From Comamonas fluminis (GTDB lineage Bacteria > Pseudomonadota > Gammaproteobacteria > Burkholderiales > Burkholderiaceae_C), in the NCBI RefSeq assembly GCF_019186805.1, contig NZ_CP066783.1, positions 248,001 through 312,000 of the forward strand: 64,000 nt of DNA. The letters are read 5' to 3'. Below are positions 1-8,272 of this stretch, in pieces (positions within the stretch are counted from its first letter, which is position 1; the number at the start of each line of letters is the position of its first letter). A program made the position numbers and the translations under genes. Below the pieces are notes generated by a model, which searched no databases, was not told where the DNA came from, and was given only the letters and a program-made list of their open reading frames with translations.

Positions 1-1695
1 CGCACCGGCTTCTGCGTTCTGTTTGCCATCTTCAAGAATCCAGCCTGCCGCCTTCTCAGCCATCATCAGCGTGGGGCTGTTGGTATTGCCGCTGGTAATG
101 GTGGGCATGGCGCCCGCATCAATCACACGCAAGCCCTGAACGCCGCGCACGCGAAAGCGGCTGTCCAGCACAGCCATGGCATCGCTGTCCTTGCCCATCT
201 TGGTGGTGCCCACGGGGTGAAAGATGGTGGTGGCAATGTCGCCGGCCAGCCGGGCCAGGTCTTCATCGCTCTGATATTGAATGCCGGGCTTGAACTCTTC
301 GGGCTGGTAGCGCGCCAGCGCCGGCTGGCCGACGATGCGGCGCGTCACGCGCAGGCTGTCGGCTGCGACCTGGCGGTCTTCGGCAGTGGATAGGTAGCGC
401 GGCGCAATGGCCGGGGCTTGTCTGAAATCGGCGCTTTGCAGCTGCACCGTACCCCGGCTGCTGGGGTTGAGGTTGCAGACGCTGGCCGTGAAGGCTGCGA
501 AGTCATGCAAAGGCTCGCCAAAGGCGTCCAGCGACAGGGGTTGCACGTGGTATTCCAGATTGGCGTGGGGCTGGCTGGGGTCGCTGCGCGTGAAGGCGCC
601 CAGCTGCGAGGGCGCCATGCTCATGGGGCCGCTGCGCTTGAGGGCGTATTCCAGCCCGATGGCGGCCTTGCCCATCAGGCTGCTGGCCATGGTGTTGAGG
701 GTTTTGGCGCCTTGCACCTTGTAGACAGAGCGGATTTGCAGATGGTCTTGCAGATTGGCGCCCACGCCGGGCAGGTCGCGCCTGACCTCAATGCCGTGGC
801 GCTGCAGCAGATCGCCCGGGCCTATGCCCGAGAGCTGCAGAATCTGCGGCGAGTTGACGGCTCCGGCGCACAGCAGCACTTCGCGCTCGGCATGAACGGT
901 GACCATTTCATCGCCCGTCCAGACTTCGGCACCCGTGCAGCGCTGGCTGCCGTCGGGCAGGTCTTGCAGAATCAGGCGGCTGACCTGGGCATGCGTCCAC
1001 ATCTCGAAGTTGGGGCGGCCATAGCAGGTGGGGCGCAAAAAGGCCTTGGCGGTATTCCAGCGCCAACCGCTTTTCTGGTTGACCTCGAAATAGCCCACGC
1101 CTTCGTTGTCGCCGTTGTTGAAGTCGTCCGATGCAGGAATGCCAGCCTGCTGCGCGGCCTGCGAGAAAGCGTCCAGAATGTCCCAGCGCAGGCGCTGGCG
1201 CTCCACACGCCACTCCCCATCGCCACCCTGGCTTTTGTTGCCGTGCAGGCGGCGAAATTCCTCGCTGACCTGGTCCACTTGATCGGCGTCCAGCCGCCAG
1301 TGGTCCTCATGCTGGCGAAACGCGGGCAGCACCTGGCTCCAGCGCCAGGTGTCATCACCCGTCAGGTCGGCCCATTGCTCATAGTCGCGCGACTGGCCGC
1401 GCATATAGATCATGCCGTTGATGCTGGAGCAGCCGCCCAGCGTCTTGCCGCGTGGGTAGCGCAGGCTGCGGCCGTTGAGGCCGGGGTCTGGCTCAGTCTG
1501 GTACAGCCAGTCGGTGCGCGGGTTGCCGATGCAGTACAGGTAGCCGACGGGGATGTGAATCCAGTGATAGTCGTCCTTGCGCCCGGCTTCTATCAGCAGC
1601 ACCCGGTGGTTTTTGTTGCGGGACAGACGGTTGCACAGCAAGGCACCTGCAGTGCCGCCGCCGATGACGATGTAGTCAAAAGTGGTGTCGCTCAT
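1..1695 (-). CDS. GMC-family FAD-dependent oxidoreductase (choline/alcohol dehydrogenase-like), 3' end missing
   Basis: The frame stays open for 565 codons from an ATG at 1695 to the window edge, so the C-terminus is cut. The N-terminus carries the FAD-binding glycine motif (GGGTAG, residues 12-17), followed by the GMC signature GKTLGGCSSINGMIYMRG near residue 85. The active-site pair is visible as H493 in HPVGTTKMG and N539 in GNTNSPT. Family members oxidise primary alcohols or choline with FAD. Nothing in the sequence fixes the substrate, and no betaine-aldehyde dehydrogenase or transporter is visible nearby. GMC membership is near certain; the substrate is unknown. At most a few tens of residues are missing. 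Confidence 0.93.
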   Translation of the reverse strand, partial: MSDTTFDYIVIGGGTAGALLCNRLSRNKNHRVLLIEAGRKDDYHWIHIPVGYLYCIGNPRTDWLYQTEPDPGLNGRSLRYPRGKTLGGCSSINGMIYMRGQSRDYEQWADLTGDDTWRWSQVLPAFRQHEDHWRLDADQVDQVSEEFRRLHGNKSQGGDGEWRVERQRLRWDILDAFSQAAQQAGIPASDDFNNGDNEGVGYFEVNQKSGWRWNTAKAFLRPTCYGRPNFEMWTHAQVSRLILQDLPDGSQRCTGAEVWTGDEMVTVHAEREVLLCAGAVNSPQILQLSGIGPGDLLQRHGIEVRRDLPGVGANLQDHLQIRSVYKVQGAKTLNTMASSLMGKAAIGLEYALKRSGPMSMAPSQLGAFTRSDPSQPHANLEYHVQPLSLDAFGEPLHDFAAFTASVCNLNPSSRGTVQLQSADFRQAPAIAPRYLSTAEDRQVAADSLRVTRRIVGQPALARYQPEEFKPGIQYQSDEDLARLAGDIATTIFHPVGTTKMGKDSDAMAVLDSRFRVRGVQGLRVIDAGAMPTITSGNTNSPTLMMAEKAAGWILEDGKQNAEAGA

Positions 1696-1982
1696 GGGCA
1701 GAGATCAAGGGGCGGAACAGACGCCACTGGCAGTACCAGTGGCTGATTGATTGTGCTGAGCTGATGCTGGCTGTCGATAGGGAAAGTGCGCTGGCACTCC
1801 TGTTTTTGAAGCTGCTTGTGCTTTATGGTTGCGGGGTGGCGCGATTTTTTGATAAAAATTGCATCCCGTTAGAGCACCGCTTGCGCTGCGGGCCTACGCG
1901 GTGCAGCCCTTCGCTGACAGTTCTCAGGGCCTGGCCTGGCGCTATGCTGGGCGCTGCCCCGTCTTTGTTTTAGGAAGCTTCT

Positions 1983-3110
1983 TTGTCCAGCACTGACTCA
2001 AATCCTCAATGCCCCATGCAGACCCAGGAAGGGCGGCCGTGGGCCGTGCCTGTGGGCCGCTGGAGTGCCGCAGAGCTGGGGGATCGCACACTCTGGCGCA
2101 GGCTGGCTCCGCAGATCAAGGCGGTGCCCGCCAATGCGGGCTGGGATCTGGAGCAGTTGCAGTGGCTGGACCATGTGGGCGCCCAGCTGCTGTGGCAGCA
2201 ATGGGGCAAGCGCTGGCCCGAGCAACTCAAAATCAATAGCAACCAGCGCGCCATGCTGGAGCGTGTGGCCCGGTTCAGCGAGGTGCCCGAGCCCCAGCCC
2301 GCCCCCTCGGGCCTGATGTGCCAGATCAACAATCTGGGCCAGATGGTCATCAATGCGCGTGCGCATTTCATGGGCTTGATCGAGCTGATCGGCCAGTTGC
2401 TGCTGGACTGTGTGCGACTGGCGCGCAACCCATTTCGCGGGCCGTGGCGCGATATTTCAGGGCATCTTTACGCAACCGGCGCCACCGCCTTGCCCATTAC
2501 GGCGCTGGTGGGTTTTTTGATCGGCGTGGTGCTGGCCTATCTGATGGCGCTGCAGTTGCGCCAGTTTGGCGCCGAGTCTTTTATCGTCAATATTCTGGGC
2601 ATCTCGCTGATTCGCGAGCTGGGGCCGCTGCTGGCCGCCATTCTGGTGGCGGGGCGCAGCGGCTCGGCCATCACGGCGCAGATTGGTGTGATGCGGGTGA
2701 CCGAGGAGCTGGATGCCATGCAGGTCATGGGCATCTCCAAAGGCTACCGCCTTGTCATGCCACGGGCGCTGGCGCTGGCGGTCTCCATGCCGCTGGTGGC
2801 GCTGTGGACCATTCTGGCCTCGCTGGCCGGGGGCATGGTGGCCGCAGACCTGACCATGGACATCACGCCCTCGTACTTTTTTCAGTCGCTGCCTGCCGCG
2901 GTCAAGATCGGCAATCTGGGCTTGGCCATGGGCAAGTCCGTGGTGTTCGGGGTGCTGATTGCGCTGATTGGCTGCCACTGGGGGCTGAAGGTGGAGCCCA
3001 ATACCCAGAGTCTGGGGCAGGGCACGACGGCATCAGTGGTGTCGTCTATCACCATGGTCATCATCGTGGATGCGATTTTTGCCATCCTGTTCCGTAATGT
3101 GGGGTTTTAG
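1983..3110 (+). CDS. mlaE: MlaE-type lipid ABC transporter permease with N-terminal STAS-like domain
   Basis: The product has 375 residues. The C-terminal 240 residues are a MlaE permease with several membrane segments and the family core around RELGPLLAAILVAGRSGSA. The first 110 residues are soluble and resemble a STAS fold (conserved D and G in WLDHVGAQLLWQQWG), so an MlaB-like partner seems fused to the permease. The start is a TTG at 1983 with AGGA upstream; an ATG at 2016 is an alternative. It is the first gene of an operon with an ATPase, an MCE protein and a lipoprotein, so it probably moves phospholipids between the inner and outer membranes. The direction of transport cannot be read from sequence. 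Confidence 0.9.
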   Translation: MSSTDSNPQCPMQTQEGRPWAVPVGRWSAAELGDRTLWRRLAPQIKAVPANAGWDLEQLQWLDHVGAQLLWQQWGKRWPEQLKINSNQRAMLERVARFSEVPEPQPAPSGLMCQINNLGQMVINARAHFMGLIELIGQLLLDCVRLARNPFRGPWRDISGHLYATGATALPITALVGFLIGVVLAYLMALQLRQFGAESFIVNILGISLIRELGPLLAAILVAGRSGSAITAQIGVMRVTEELDAMQVMGISKGYRLVMPRALALAVSMPLVALWTILASLAGGMVAADLTMDITPSYFFQSLPAAVKIGNLGLAMGKSVVFGVLIALIGCHWGLKVEPNTQSLGQGTTASVVSSITMVIIVDAIFAILFRNVGF

Positions 3111-3118
3111 CATGCGAT

Positions 3119-3206
3119 ACCCCCTGAGTCGCTTCGCGCCTTCCCCCTGGGAGGGGGACGACACCCTCGGTGCGGGGCGGCCCTTCCTCGGTGTCGCTTT
3201 CTTGGC
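3119..3206 (+). repeat. Dispersed intergenic repeat A, copy 1
   Basis: This segment begins CCCCTGAGTCGCTTCGC, passes through GGGAGGGGGACGACACC and ends near CCTCGGTGTCGC. Four other copies lie at 6437-6511, 8187-8271, 12699-12790 and 52351-52440. The 5' half can fold through complementary CCCCC/GGGGG blocks. Here it fills most of the gap between mlaE and mlaF, inside an operon. Confidence 0.85.
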
Positions 3207-3232
3207 TTGTGTCGGTTTAAGAGGGGGCGCGC

Positions 3233-4093
3233 ATGGCTGAGACCTTTAAAAACCGCCTGATTGATGGCGCTGTGGGGGGCTATGAGCCGCCGCAGGATAA
3301 GGCGCCGCTGGTGCAGGCCAAGGATTTGTGGACCGAGTTTGGCTCCGGCGAGAACCGCTTTGCCGTGCACCAGGATTTGAATCTGGATGTCTACCCGGGC
3401 GAGATTCTGACGCTGGTGGGCGGCTCGGGCACGGGCAAGACGGTGCTGCTGCGCCAGATTCTGGGTTTGCTGTCGCCCTCTCGCGGCACGGTGACGATTG
3501 ATGGGCGGCCTTCGAGGGAGGTTATCAGTGGCGAGCTGGCGGCCAGCCATGTGGGCATGCTGTTCCAGCAGGGGGCGCTGTATTCGGCCTTCAATGTGCT
3601 GGACAACATTGCCTTTGCGCTGCGCGAGCAGGGCACGCTGCCCGATGCAGTGGTGCGCGATGCCGCCATGGTCAAGTTGCAGATGGTGGGCCTCAAGCCC
3701 GAGCACGCCACGCGCATGCCGGCTGATCTTTCGGGCGGCATGATCAAGCGCGTGGCGCTGGCGCGTTCGCTGATGATGGACCCGCCCCTGCTGCTGCTGG
3801 ACGAGCCTACGGCGGGGCTGGACCCCAAGGGCTCGGACGAGTTCTGCGAGCTGCTGCGCGACATTCATGACGAGCTGGGCCTGACCGTCATCATGGTCAC
3901 CCACGATCTGGACACGCTGTTTGCGCTGTCCACACGGGTTGCCGTGCTGGCTGAAAAGCGCGTGCTGGTGACGGGTGCACCACGCGATGTGGCCCAGGTC
4001 AAGCACCCGTTTATCGAACATTTCTTCCAGGGAGAACGTGGCCGCCGCGCCATGGCCCCGGTGCAAGGCGGCGCGGCCGCAGAGGAAAGCTGA
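3233..4093 (+). CDS. mlaF: MlaF-type ABC transporter ATP-binding protein
   Basis: This 286-residue ATPase shows Walker A GGSGTGKT at residues 63-70, the ABC signature LSGGM at 166-170, Walker B with catalytic Glu (LLLLDEPTAGLDP) from 186, and the switch His in MVTHDLDTL. It would energise the MlaE permease on the cytoplasmic face. Its stop overlaps the ATG of the MCE gene (TGATG), so the two are translationally coupled. The 122-nt gap to mlaE is mostly a copy of repeat A. The first 25 residues form an extra N-terminal stretch before the ABC domain. Confidence 0.93.
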   Translation: MAETFKNRLIDGAVGGYEPPQDKAPLVQAKDLWTEFGSGENRFAVHQDLNLDVYPGEILTLVGGSGTGKTVLLRQILGLLSPSRGTVTIDGRPSREVISGELAASHVGMLFQQGALYSAFNVLDNIAFALREQGTLPDAVVRDAAMVKLQMVGLKPEHATRMPADLSGGMIKRVALARSLMMDPPLLLLDEPTAGLDPKGSDEFCELLRDIHDELGLTVIMVTHDLDTLFALSTRVAVLAEKRVLVTGAPRDVAQVKHPFIEHFFQGERGRRAMAPVQGGAAAEES

Positions 4094-5046
4094 TGGAAAA
4101 CAAGTCCCATGCCATGGCGGCCGGCATTTTTGTGCTGGTCGTCGCAGCCCTGCTGGCAGGGCTGGCCGTCTGGCTCACGCGTGACAACCGCGAATACCAG
4201 CTCTATGAAATGTCCACCAAGGACGGGGTCAGCGGCCTGCAGCCTCAGGCCACGGTGCGCTACAAGGGCGTGCCTGTGGGCAAGGTGGTGCGCATCAGCT
4301 TTGACCCGCAGATTCCGGGCAATGTGCTGATCCGCATTGCCGTGGGCGAGAACACGCCCGTCACCCCCGCAACCTATGCCCAGCTGGGCTATCAGGGTGT
4401 GACGGGCCTGGCCCATATCCAGCTTGACGATGACACCAAGCTGCCGCAGCAGCTCAAACCCGGCCCCAGCGGCCTGCCGCGCATGCCCATGAAGTCTTCG
4501 CCGCTGAACATGCTGGCCGACCAGGGCCCGGTGCTGCTGGAGCGTGTGGATGAAATCTCTCGCCGCCTCAATGCCATGCTGGGAGACGACAACCAGAAGC
4601 GGGTCAGTGAGTCTCTGGAAAACATTGCTGCTGCCGCAGGCAGCATCAATGAGCTGGCAGGCACCATGAACAAGGCCGCTGCTGGCTTGCCGCAGATTAC
4701 GGCGGATGCCCATCAAACTTTGCAGTCGCTGACCAGAGCGGGCAATTCCGCCTCGGGTGTGGCTGGTGAGCTGCAGCAGACCGTGCGCCGCATCAACGCG
4801 CCTGACGGCCCGCTGCAGCAGATTGCGGCAGGCACGCAGTCGCTGACCGTGGCCGCTGATGCACTGGGCCGCAGCACCCTGCCTCGCGTCAACCGCGCAG
4901 CAGACGATTTTTCGCGCGCTTCGCGCAGCCTGAGCAATATGGCCAGCCGCATTGGCGACAACCCGCAGTCCGTGCTCTACGGGCAAGGCGTGGGCCAGCC
5001 CGGCCCGGGCGAGCCGGGCTTCACCGCCCCTACCCCTGCGCACTGA
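4093..5046 (+). CDS. mlaD: MlaD/MCE-domain lipid-binding protein
   Basis: The product has 317 residues, with a single N-terminal membrane anchor at about 10-26 and one MCE domain from about 38 to 116 (around SGLQPQATVRYKGVPVGKV). The long C-terminal part is helical and rich in Ala and Ser, as in MCE proteins that oligomerise into a periplasmic ring or tube. It would take lipids from the MlaE/MlaF complex in the periplasm. The gene overlaps the end of mlaF by one base. It is longer than E. coli MlaD (about 183 residues) and closer in design to one-domain PqiB/Mce-like proteins. Confidence 0.9.
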   Translation: MENKSHAMAAGIFVLVVAALLAGLAVWLTRDNREYQLYEMSTKDGVSGLQPQATVRYKGVPVGKVVRISFDPQIPGNVLIRIAVGENTPVTPATYAQLGYQGVTGLAHIQLDDDTKLPQQLKPGPSGLPRMPMKSSPLNMLADQGPVLLERVDEISRRLNAMLGDDNQKRVSESLENIAAAAGSINELAGTMNKAAAGLPQITADAHQTLQSLTRAGNSASGVAGELQQTVRRINAPDGPLQQIAAGTQSLTVAADALGRSTLPRVNRAADDFSRASRSLSNMASRIGDNPQSVLYGQGVGQPGPGEPGFTAPTPAH

Positions 5047-5074
5047 ACTGGCAGCGTCTTCTACAGGAACTCTT

Positions 5075-5752
5075 ATGGCTCAAGCTATGAACGTCTCAAC
5101 AAGTCTGCTGCGCGCGGCGGGTCTGTCTGCCGCAGCGCTGGTGCTGGCCGCTTGCTCGGCGCTGCCCACACCGCCCGTTCAGCCCACTCGCTACGACCTG
5201 GGCGTGACCGATACCACCGTGCCCGCGGCAACGGCAGCCGCCCCCAGTGTGGCGCCGCCCCCGCTGGTGCTGGCAGAGGTGCAGACCCCTGCCGGGTCTG
5301 ACAACTCCACCGCCATGCTCTACCGCCTGAGCTATGCCGACAACCAGGAGCAGCGCGCCTATCAGCATGCGCGCTGGACCTTGCCGCCTGCCCAGATGCT
5401 GGAGCAGCGCTTGCGCACCCGTCTGGCGCTGGAGCGACCTGTGCTTTCGGAGAAAGACAACCTCAGCCCCAACCCCAATGACTCGCGAGCGCTGGGCCTG
5501 CTGAGGCTGGAAATTGTGGAATTCAGCCAGGTCTTTGACAGTGCCAGCAGCAGTCAGGGCGTGGTGCGCGTGCGTGCCAGCCTGATCGGCCAGGACCGTC
5601 GTGGCGGCAATGTGCTGCTGGGCCAGAAGCTGTTCAGCGCCCAGACCCCGGCTGCCACTGGCGATGCAGCCGGTGGTGCCCGTGCCATGGCCGTCAGTGT
5701 GGACAGGCTGACCATTGATCTCAGCAACTGGCTGCAGAGTCAGGGCCGATAA
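5075..5752 (+). CDS. ABC-type transport auxiliary lipoprotein (PqiC/LetC-like)
   Basis: The product has 225 residues. A lipobox (LVLAAC) ends the signal peptide near residue 27, followed by a Pro/Ala-rich stretch and an ABC-transport auxiliary domain of the PqiC type. The chosen ATG at 5075 follows an AGGA sequence; a second ATG at 5087 is also possible. The gene lies 28 nt after the MCE gene and is the last of the operon, before a terminator at 5773. It would sit in the outer membrane as the receiving end of the lipid pathway. The operon has no mlaC, so it is more Pqi-like than Mla-like at its outer end. Confidence 0.82.
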   Translation: MAQAMNVSTSLLRAAGLSAAALVLAACSALPTPPVQPTRYDLGVTDTTVPAATAAAPSVAPPPLVLAEVQTPAGSDNSTAMLYRLSYADNQEQRAYQHARWTLPPAQMLEQRLRTRLALERPVLSEKDNLSPNPNDSRALGLLRLEIVEFSQVFDSASSSQGVVRVRASLIGQDRRGGNVLLGQKLFSAQTPAATGDAAGGARAMAVSVDRLTIDLSNWLQSQGR

Positions 5753-5772
5753 GCTCGCTGCTGCACTCCCAG

Positions 5773-5795
5773 GCCCTGCAATGCAGGGCTTTTTT
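5773..5795 (+). terminator. Rho-independent terminator of the MCE operon
   Basis: Stem GCCCTGC/GCAGGGC with loop AAT is followed directly by six T. It lies 20 nt after the lipoprotein stop codon. Confidence 0.85.
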
Positions 5796-5912
5796 GCGGG
5801 CGATTGATCTGCCCGGGTCCTGTGGCGCGGCTTTGCTGATGTGGGTCAATGGGCGCGGGCGTCTATCTTTCTAAGCTGCGACTTCCGCAACTCGCAAAGC
5901 AAAGGAATCGCA

Positions 5913-6413
5913 ATGGCCAGCTTGGAATGGACTGCTGCTCTGGTGTTGGACCTGCCCGCCATGGATTCGGTGCATGAAGAATTTGTCACTTTGCTGGCGC
6001 AGGTAGAGGCGGCTGATGATGCACAGCTATGCCATCTTTGGGACGAGCTGATCACGCATACCCAGCACCACTTTGACCAGGAAGACCGCTGGATGCAGAC
6101 CACAGGCTTTGCCACCGGCAACTGCCACAGCCAGCAGCACAAAGTGGTGCTGGCCGTCATGCGCGAAGGCGCGGCCAAAGGAGCAGAGGGCGATCTGGGC
6201 ACCATTCGCCACATGGCCGCAGAACTGGGCCCCTGGTTCAGCCACCATGCCCAGAACATGGACGCCGCCCTGGCCCTGCACATGCGCCGCGCAGGCTTTG
6301 ACCCTGTCAGCGGCGAAGTGCTGATGCCCGAAGCCCTGCCTGCCGAACCCATCACTGGATGCGGCGGCGCCTGCAGCACTGCAGAGCACAAGGAAGAAGC
6401 TGTAGCCGCCTGA
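5913..6413 (+). CDS. Bacteriohemerythrin-family protein
   Basis: The product has 166 residues. The hemerythrin iron-ligand pattern is present: H21-E22-E23, then HTQHHFDQED (H49, H53, E57), then H72 and H76, and a late FSHHAQNMD. The family binds O2 at a di-iron centre and serves in oxygen sensing, transport or microaerobic respiration. The start ATG at 5913 follows AAAGGA. The C-terminal tail (about residues 135-166) is an extension with a cysteine pair. It is monocistronic, with a terminator upstream and repeat A downstream. Confidence 0.88.
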   Translation: MASLEWTAALVLDLPAMDSVHEEFVTLLAQVEAADDAQLCHLWDELITHTQHHFDQEDRWMQTTGFATGNCHSQQHKVVLAVMREGAAKGAEGDLGTIRHMAAELGPWFSHHAQNMDAALALHMRRAGFDPVSGEVLMPEALPAEPITGCGGACSTAEHKEEAVAA

Positions 6414-6436
6414 AACCGGCGCACCCCAACCCAGTG

Positions 6437-6511
6437 GCACCGAGCAAGAGCCGCCTCGCGGCGAAGGTGCCGTCCCCCTCGGGGGGAAGGCGCGAAGCGC
6501 CTCAGGGGGGG
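6437..6511 (-). repeat. Dispersed intergenic repeat A, copy 2 (inverted)
   Basis: On the minus strand the order is CCCCCCTGAGGCGCTTCGCGCC, then CCCCGAGGGGGACGGCACC, then GCTCGGTG, matching copy 1. It fills the space between the convergent hemerythrin and marC genes and stops at the marC stop codon. A role as a bidirectional 3' stem-loop is possible. Confidence 0.85.
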
Positions 6512-7159
6512 CTATGGATATATCGCCGGCGAAGCCAAGATAGGAAAGATCTTGACCAGCCCGCCCGCCATCACCTCAATGGCCAGCGCCGCCAGAATCA
6601 GGCCCATCAGCCGGGTCATCACGTTGATGCCGGTCTTGCCCAGCACACGGGCAATCGGGTCGGCCAGCGAAAAGCAGACCACGACTGCAATGGCCACCAC
6701 CACGCCATAGCCCACCAGCGCCACATGCTGCCAGATGGTGCGCGCCTGGTCGGCATAAATCACGACGGTAGACATGGCGGCTGGCCCCGTCAGCAGCGGT
6801 ATGGCCAGCGGAACCACGGCAATGCTGTTGCCCTCAGCGGCTTTTTCGGCCGCAGCTTCCAGTGTGGGGCTGTGCGGGCGGTCTTCTGCGGGGCGCGAAT
6901 TCAGCATATTCATCGCGCTGATCAGCAGCAGCAGACCGCCGCCCACCTGAAAGCTCTGCAGCGAGATATTGAAGAACTGCAGAATCTGCAGACCCAGCAA
7001 GGCACACACCGCAATCACGCAGAACGCCGCAAAGGCGGCGGTGTGAATGGTTTGCTTGCGCTGCTGCGGGCTGAAGCCTTCGGTGTAATGAATGAAGAAG
7101 GGGATGATGGCCAGCGGGTTGATGATGGCCACCAGCGTGATGAGGGGCTTGAGATCCAT
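6512..7159 (-). CDS. MarC-family integral membrane protein
   Basis: The product has 215 residues with about six hydrophobic segments and the MarC/UPF0056 opening (ITLVAIINPLAIIPFFIHYT). A later conserved stretch reads AIPLLTGPAAMSTVVIY. The family function is unsettled; the old link to multiple antibiotic resistance was not supported. The ATG is at 7159, and there is no operon partner. The stop codon touches the edge of repeat A. Confidence 0.9.
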   Translation of the reverse strand: MDLKPLITLVAIINPLAIIPFFIHYTEGFSPQQRKQTIHTAAFAAFCVIAVCALLGLQILQFFNISLQSFQVGGGLLLLISAMNMLNSRPAEDRPHSPTLEAAAEKAAEGNSIAVVPLAIPLLTGPAAMSTVVIYADQARTIWQHVALVGYGVVVAIAVVVCFSLADPIARVLGKTGINVMTRLMGLILAALAIEVMAGGLVKIFPILASPAIYP

Positions 7160-7378
7160 TACAGACCACCTTCAAAAAAATCGATCGCAACGGCTGGGTA
7201 AAAAAGCGGCTCGGGCACAGGAAGCTGGCGAGATTTCATGGCAGCGTGGCGTGTGAAAGAATGGCTGGATTGCCGGGGCAGCGCTGCCATTACAGCACTC
7301 GCTTGGCGATTTGCGTGTAATTGCCGCAAAGCGCGCACCGGCTGTACGACTTGTGCAACAAAAACAGGAGCTAGAACA

Positions 7379-8071
7379 ATGGGCAGCTTTGTCGAACTGA
7401 CCGCCGTGGACGGCGTGAAAATTCCCGCTTATGTGGCCATGCCTGAAGGCACGCCGCGTGGCGCCATCGTGGTGCTGCAGGAGATTTTTGGCGTGAACTC
7501 GCACATTCGCTCCGTCGCCGATCGCTACGCCGCCCAAGGCTATGTGGCCGTGGCACCAGCCATGTTCCAGCGCGTGCAGCCCAATGTGGAGCTGGGTTAC
7601 ACCGAGGACGATATGAAGCAGGGCTTTGCCCTCAAGACTGCCGTGGAAAGCCTGCCCGTACCTGGCGCACTGCGCGATGTGGAAGCCGCTGCGGCCTACG
7701 CTGGCGAACAGGCGCAGGGCGGCAAAGTGGGCGTGGTGGGCTTTTGCTGGGGCGGCCTGATGACCTGGCGCACGGCCTGCAACCTGAGCAGCGTCTCGGC
7801 AGCGGTCTGCTACTACGGCGGCGGCATGACAGGCGAGCAGGAAGCCAACCGCCAGGCGCTGGTGCCAACGCTGGCGCACTTCGGCAGCAAGGATCACTAC
7901 ATCTCGCTGGAATCTGTCGAAGCCTTCAAGCTGGCCCAGCCCAAGGTGGAAGTGCATGTCTATGAAGCCGACCACGGCTTCAACTGCGACCAGCGCGGCT
8001 CTTACAACGAAGCTGCTGCAGCGTTGGCAGGTGAGCGCACTCTGGCCTTCTTCAAGCAGCACATAGGTTGA
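7379..8071 (+). CDS. Dienelactone hydrolase family protein
   Basis: The product has 230 residues with the complete dienelactone hydrolase triad: C123 in GFCWGG, D172 in GSKDHYIS and H199 in EADHGFN, plus E35 that activates the cysteine. Classical members open dienelactone in chlorocatechol degradation, but many chromosomal copies act on other esters or lactones. The ATG at 7379 follows AGGAG at 7366-7370. No aromatic-degradation genes are adjacent, so the substrate remains open. Confidence 0.93.
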   Translation: MGSFVELTAVDGVKIPAYVAMPEGTPRGAIVVLQEIFGVNSHIRSVADRYAAQGYVAVAPAMFQRVQPNVELGYTEDDMKQGFALKTAVESLPVPGALRDVEAAAAYAGEQAQGGKVGVVGFCWGGLMTWRTACNLSSVSAAVCYYGGGMTGEQEANRQALVPTLAHFGSKDHYISLESVEAFKLAQPKVEVHVYEADHGFNCDQRGSYNEAAAALAGERTLAFFKQHIG

Positions 8072-8090
8072 TTGCTGGACTGATAAAAGT

Positions 8091-8148
8091 CAAAAACAGT
8101 AGCTGCTAGCACTTTAACCATAAGCACTAGCCGCTATTTTTGTTCAAA
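8091..8148 (+). repeat. Short dispersed repeat B, copy 1
   Basis: The core reads TAGCTGCTAGCACTT, a spacer, then ATAAGCACTAGCCGCTATTTT, an imperfect inverted repeat. Matching copies lie at 9531-9577, 12842-12872, 43179-43225, 56535-56560 and 59683-59735. Confidence 0.8.
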
Positions 8149-8186
8149 TTACAGAGTGAGCCACAAGGCGCGGCCCAAAAAACAGA

Positions 8187-8271
8187 GACACCGAGCAAGG
8201 GCCGCCCCGCAGCAAAGGTGTCGTCCCCCTCCCGAAGAGAGAGGGGGAAGCCGCAAAGCGGCTCAGGGGGT
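8187..8271 (-). repeat. Dispersed intergenic repeat A, copy 3 (inverted)
   Basis: On the minus strand it reads CCCCCTGAGCCGCTTTGCGG, CTTCCCCCTCTCTCTTCGGG, AGGGGGACGACACCTTTGCT, GCGGGGCGGCCCTTGCTCGG. It is nearly the same as the copy between atpD and atpC. It ends 2 nt from the stop of the CorA-like gene, so it forms the 3' end of that transcript. Confidence 0.88.
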
Positions 8272-8272
8272 G

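Noticed and set aside
418..1746. Open frame of 442 codons on the plus strand
   Set aside because: It lies opposite the GMC oxidoreductase, whose FAD and His/Asn motifs are intact; the plus-strand product has no recognisable domain.
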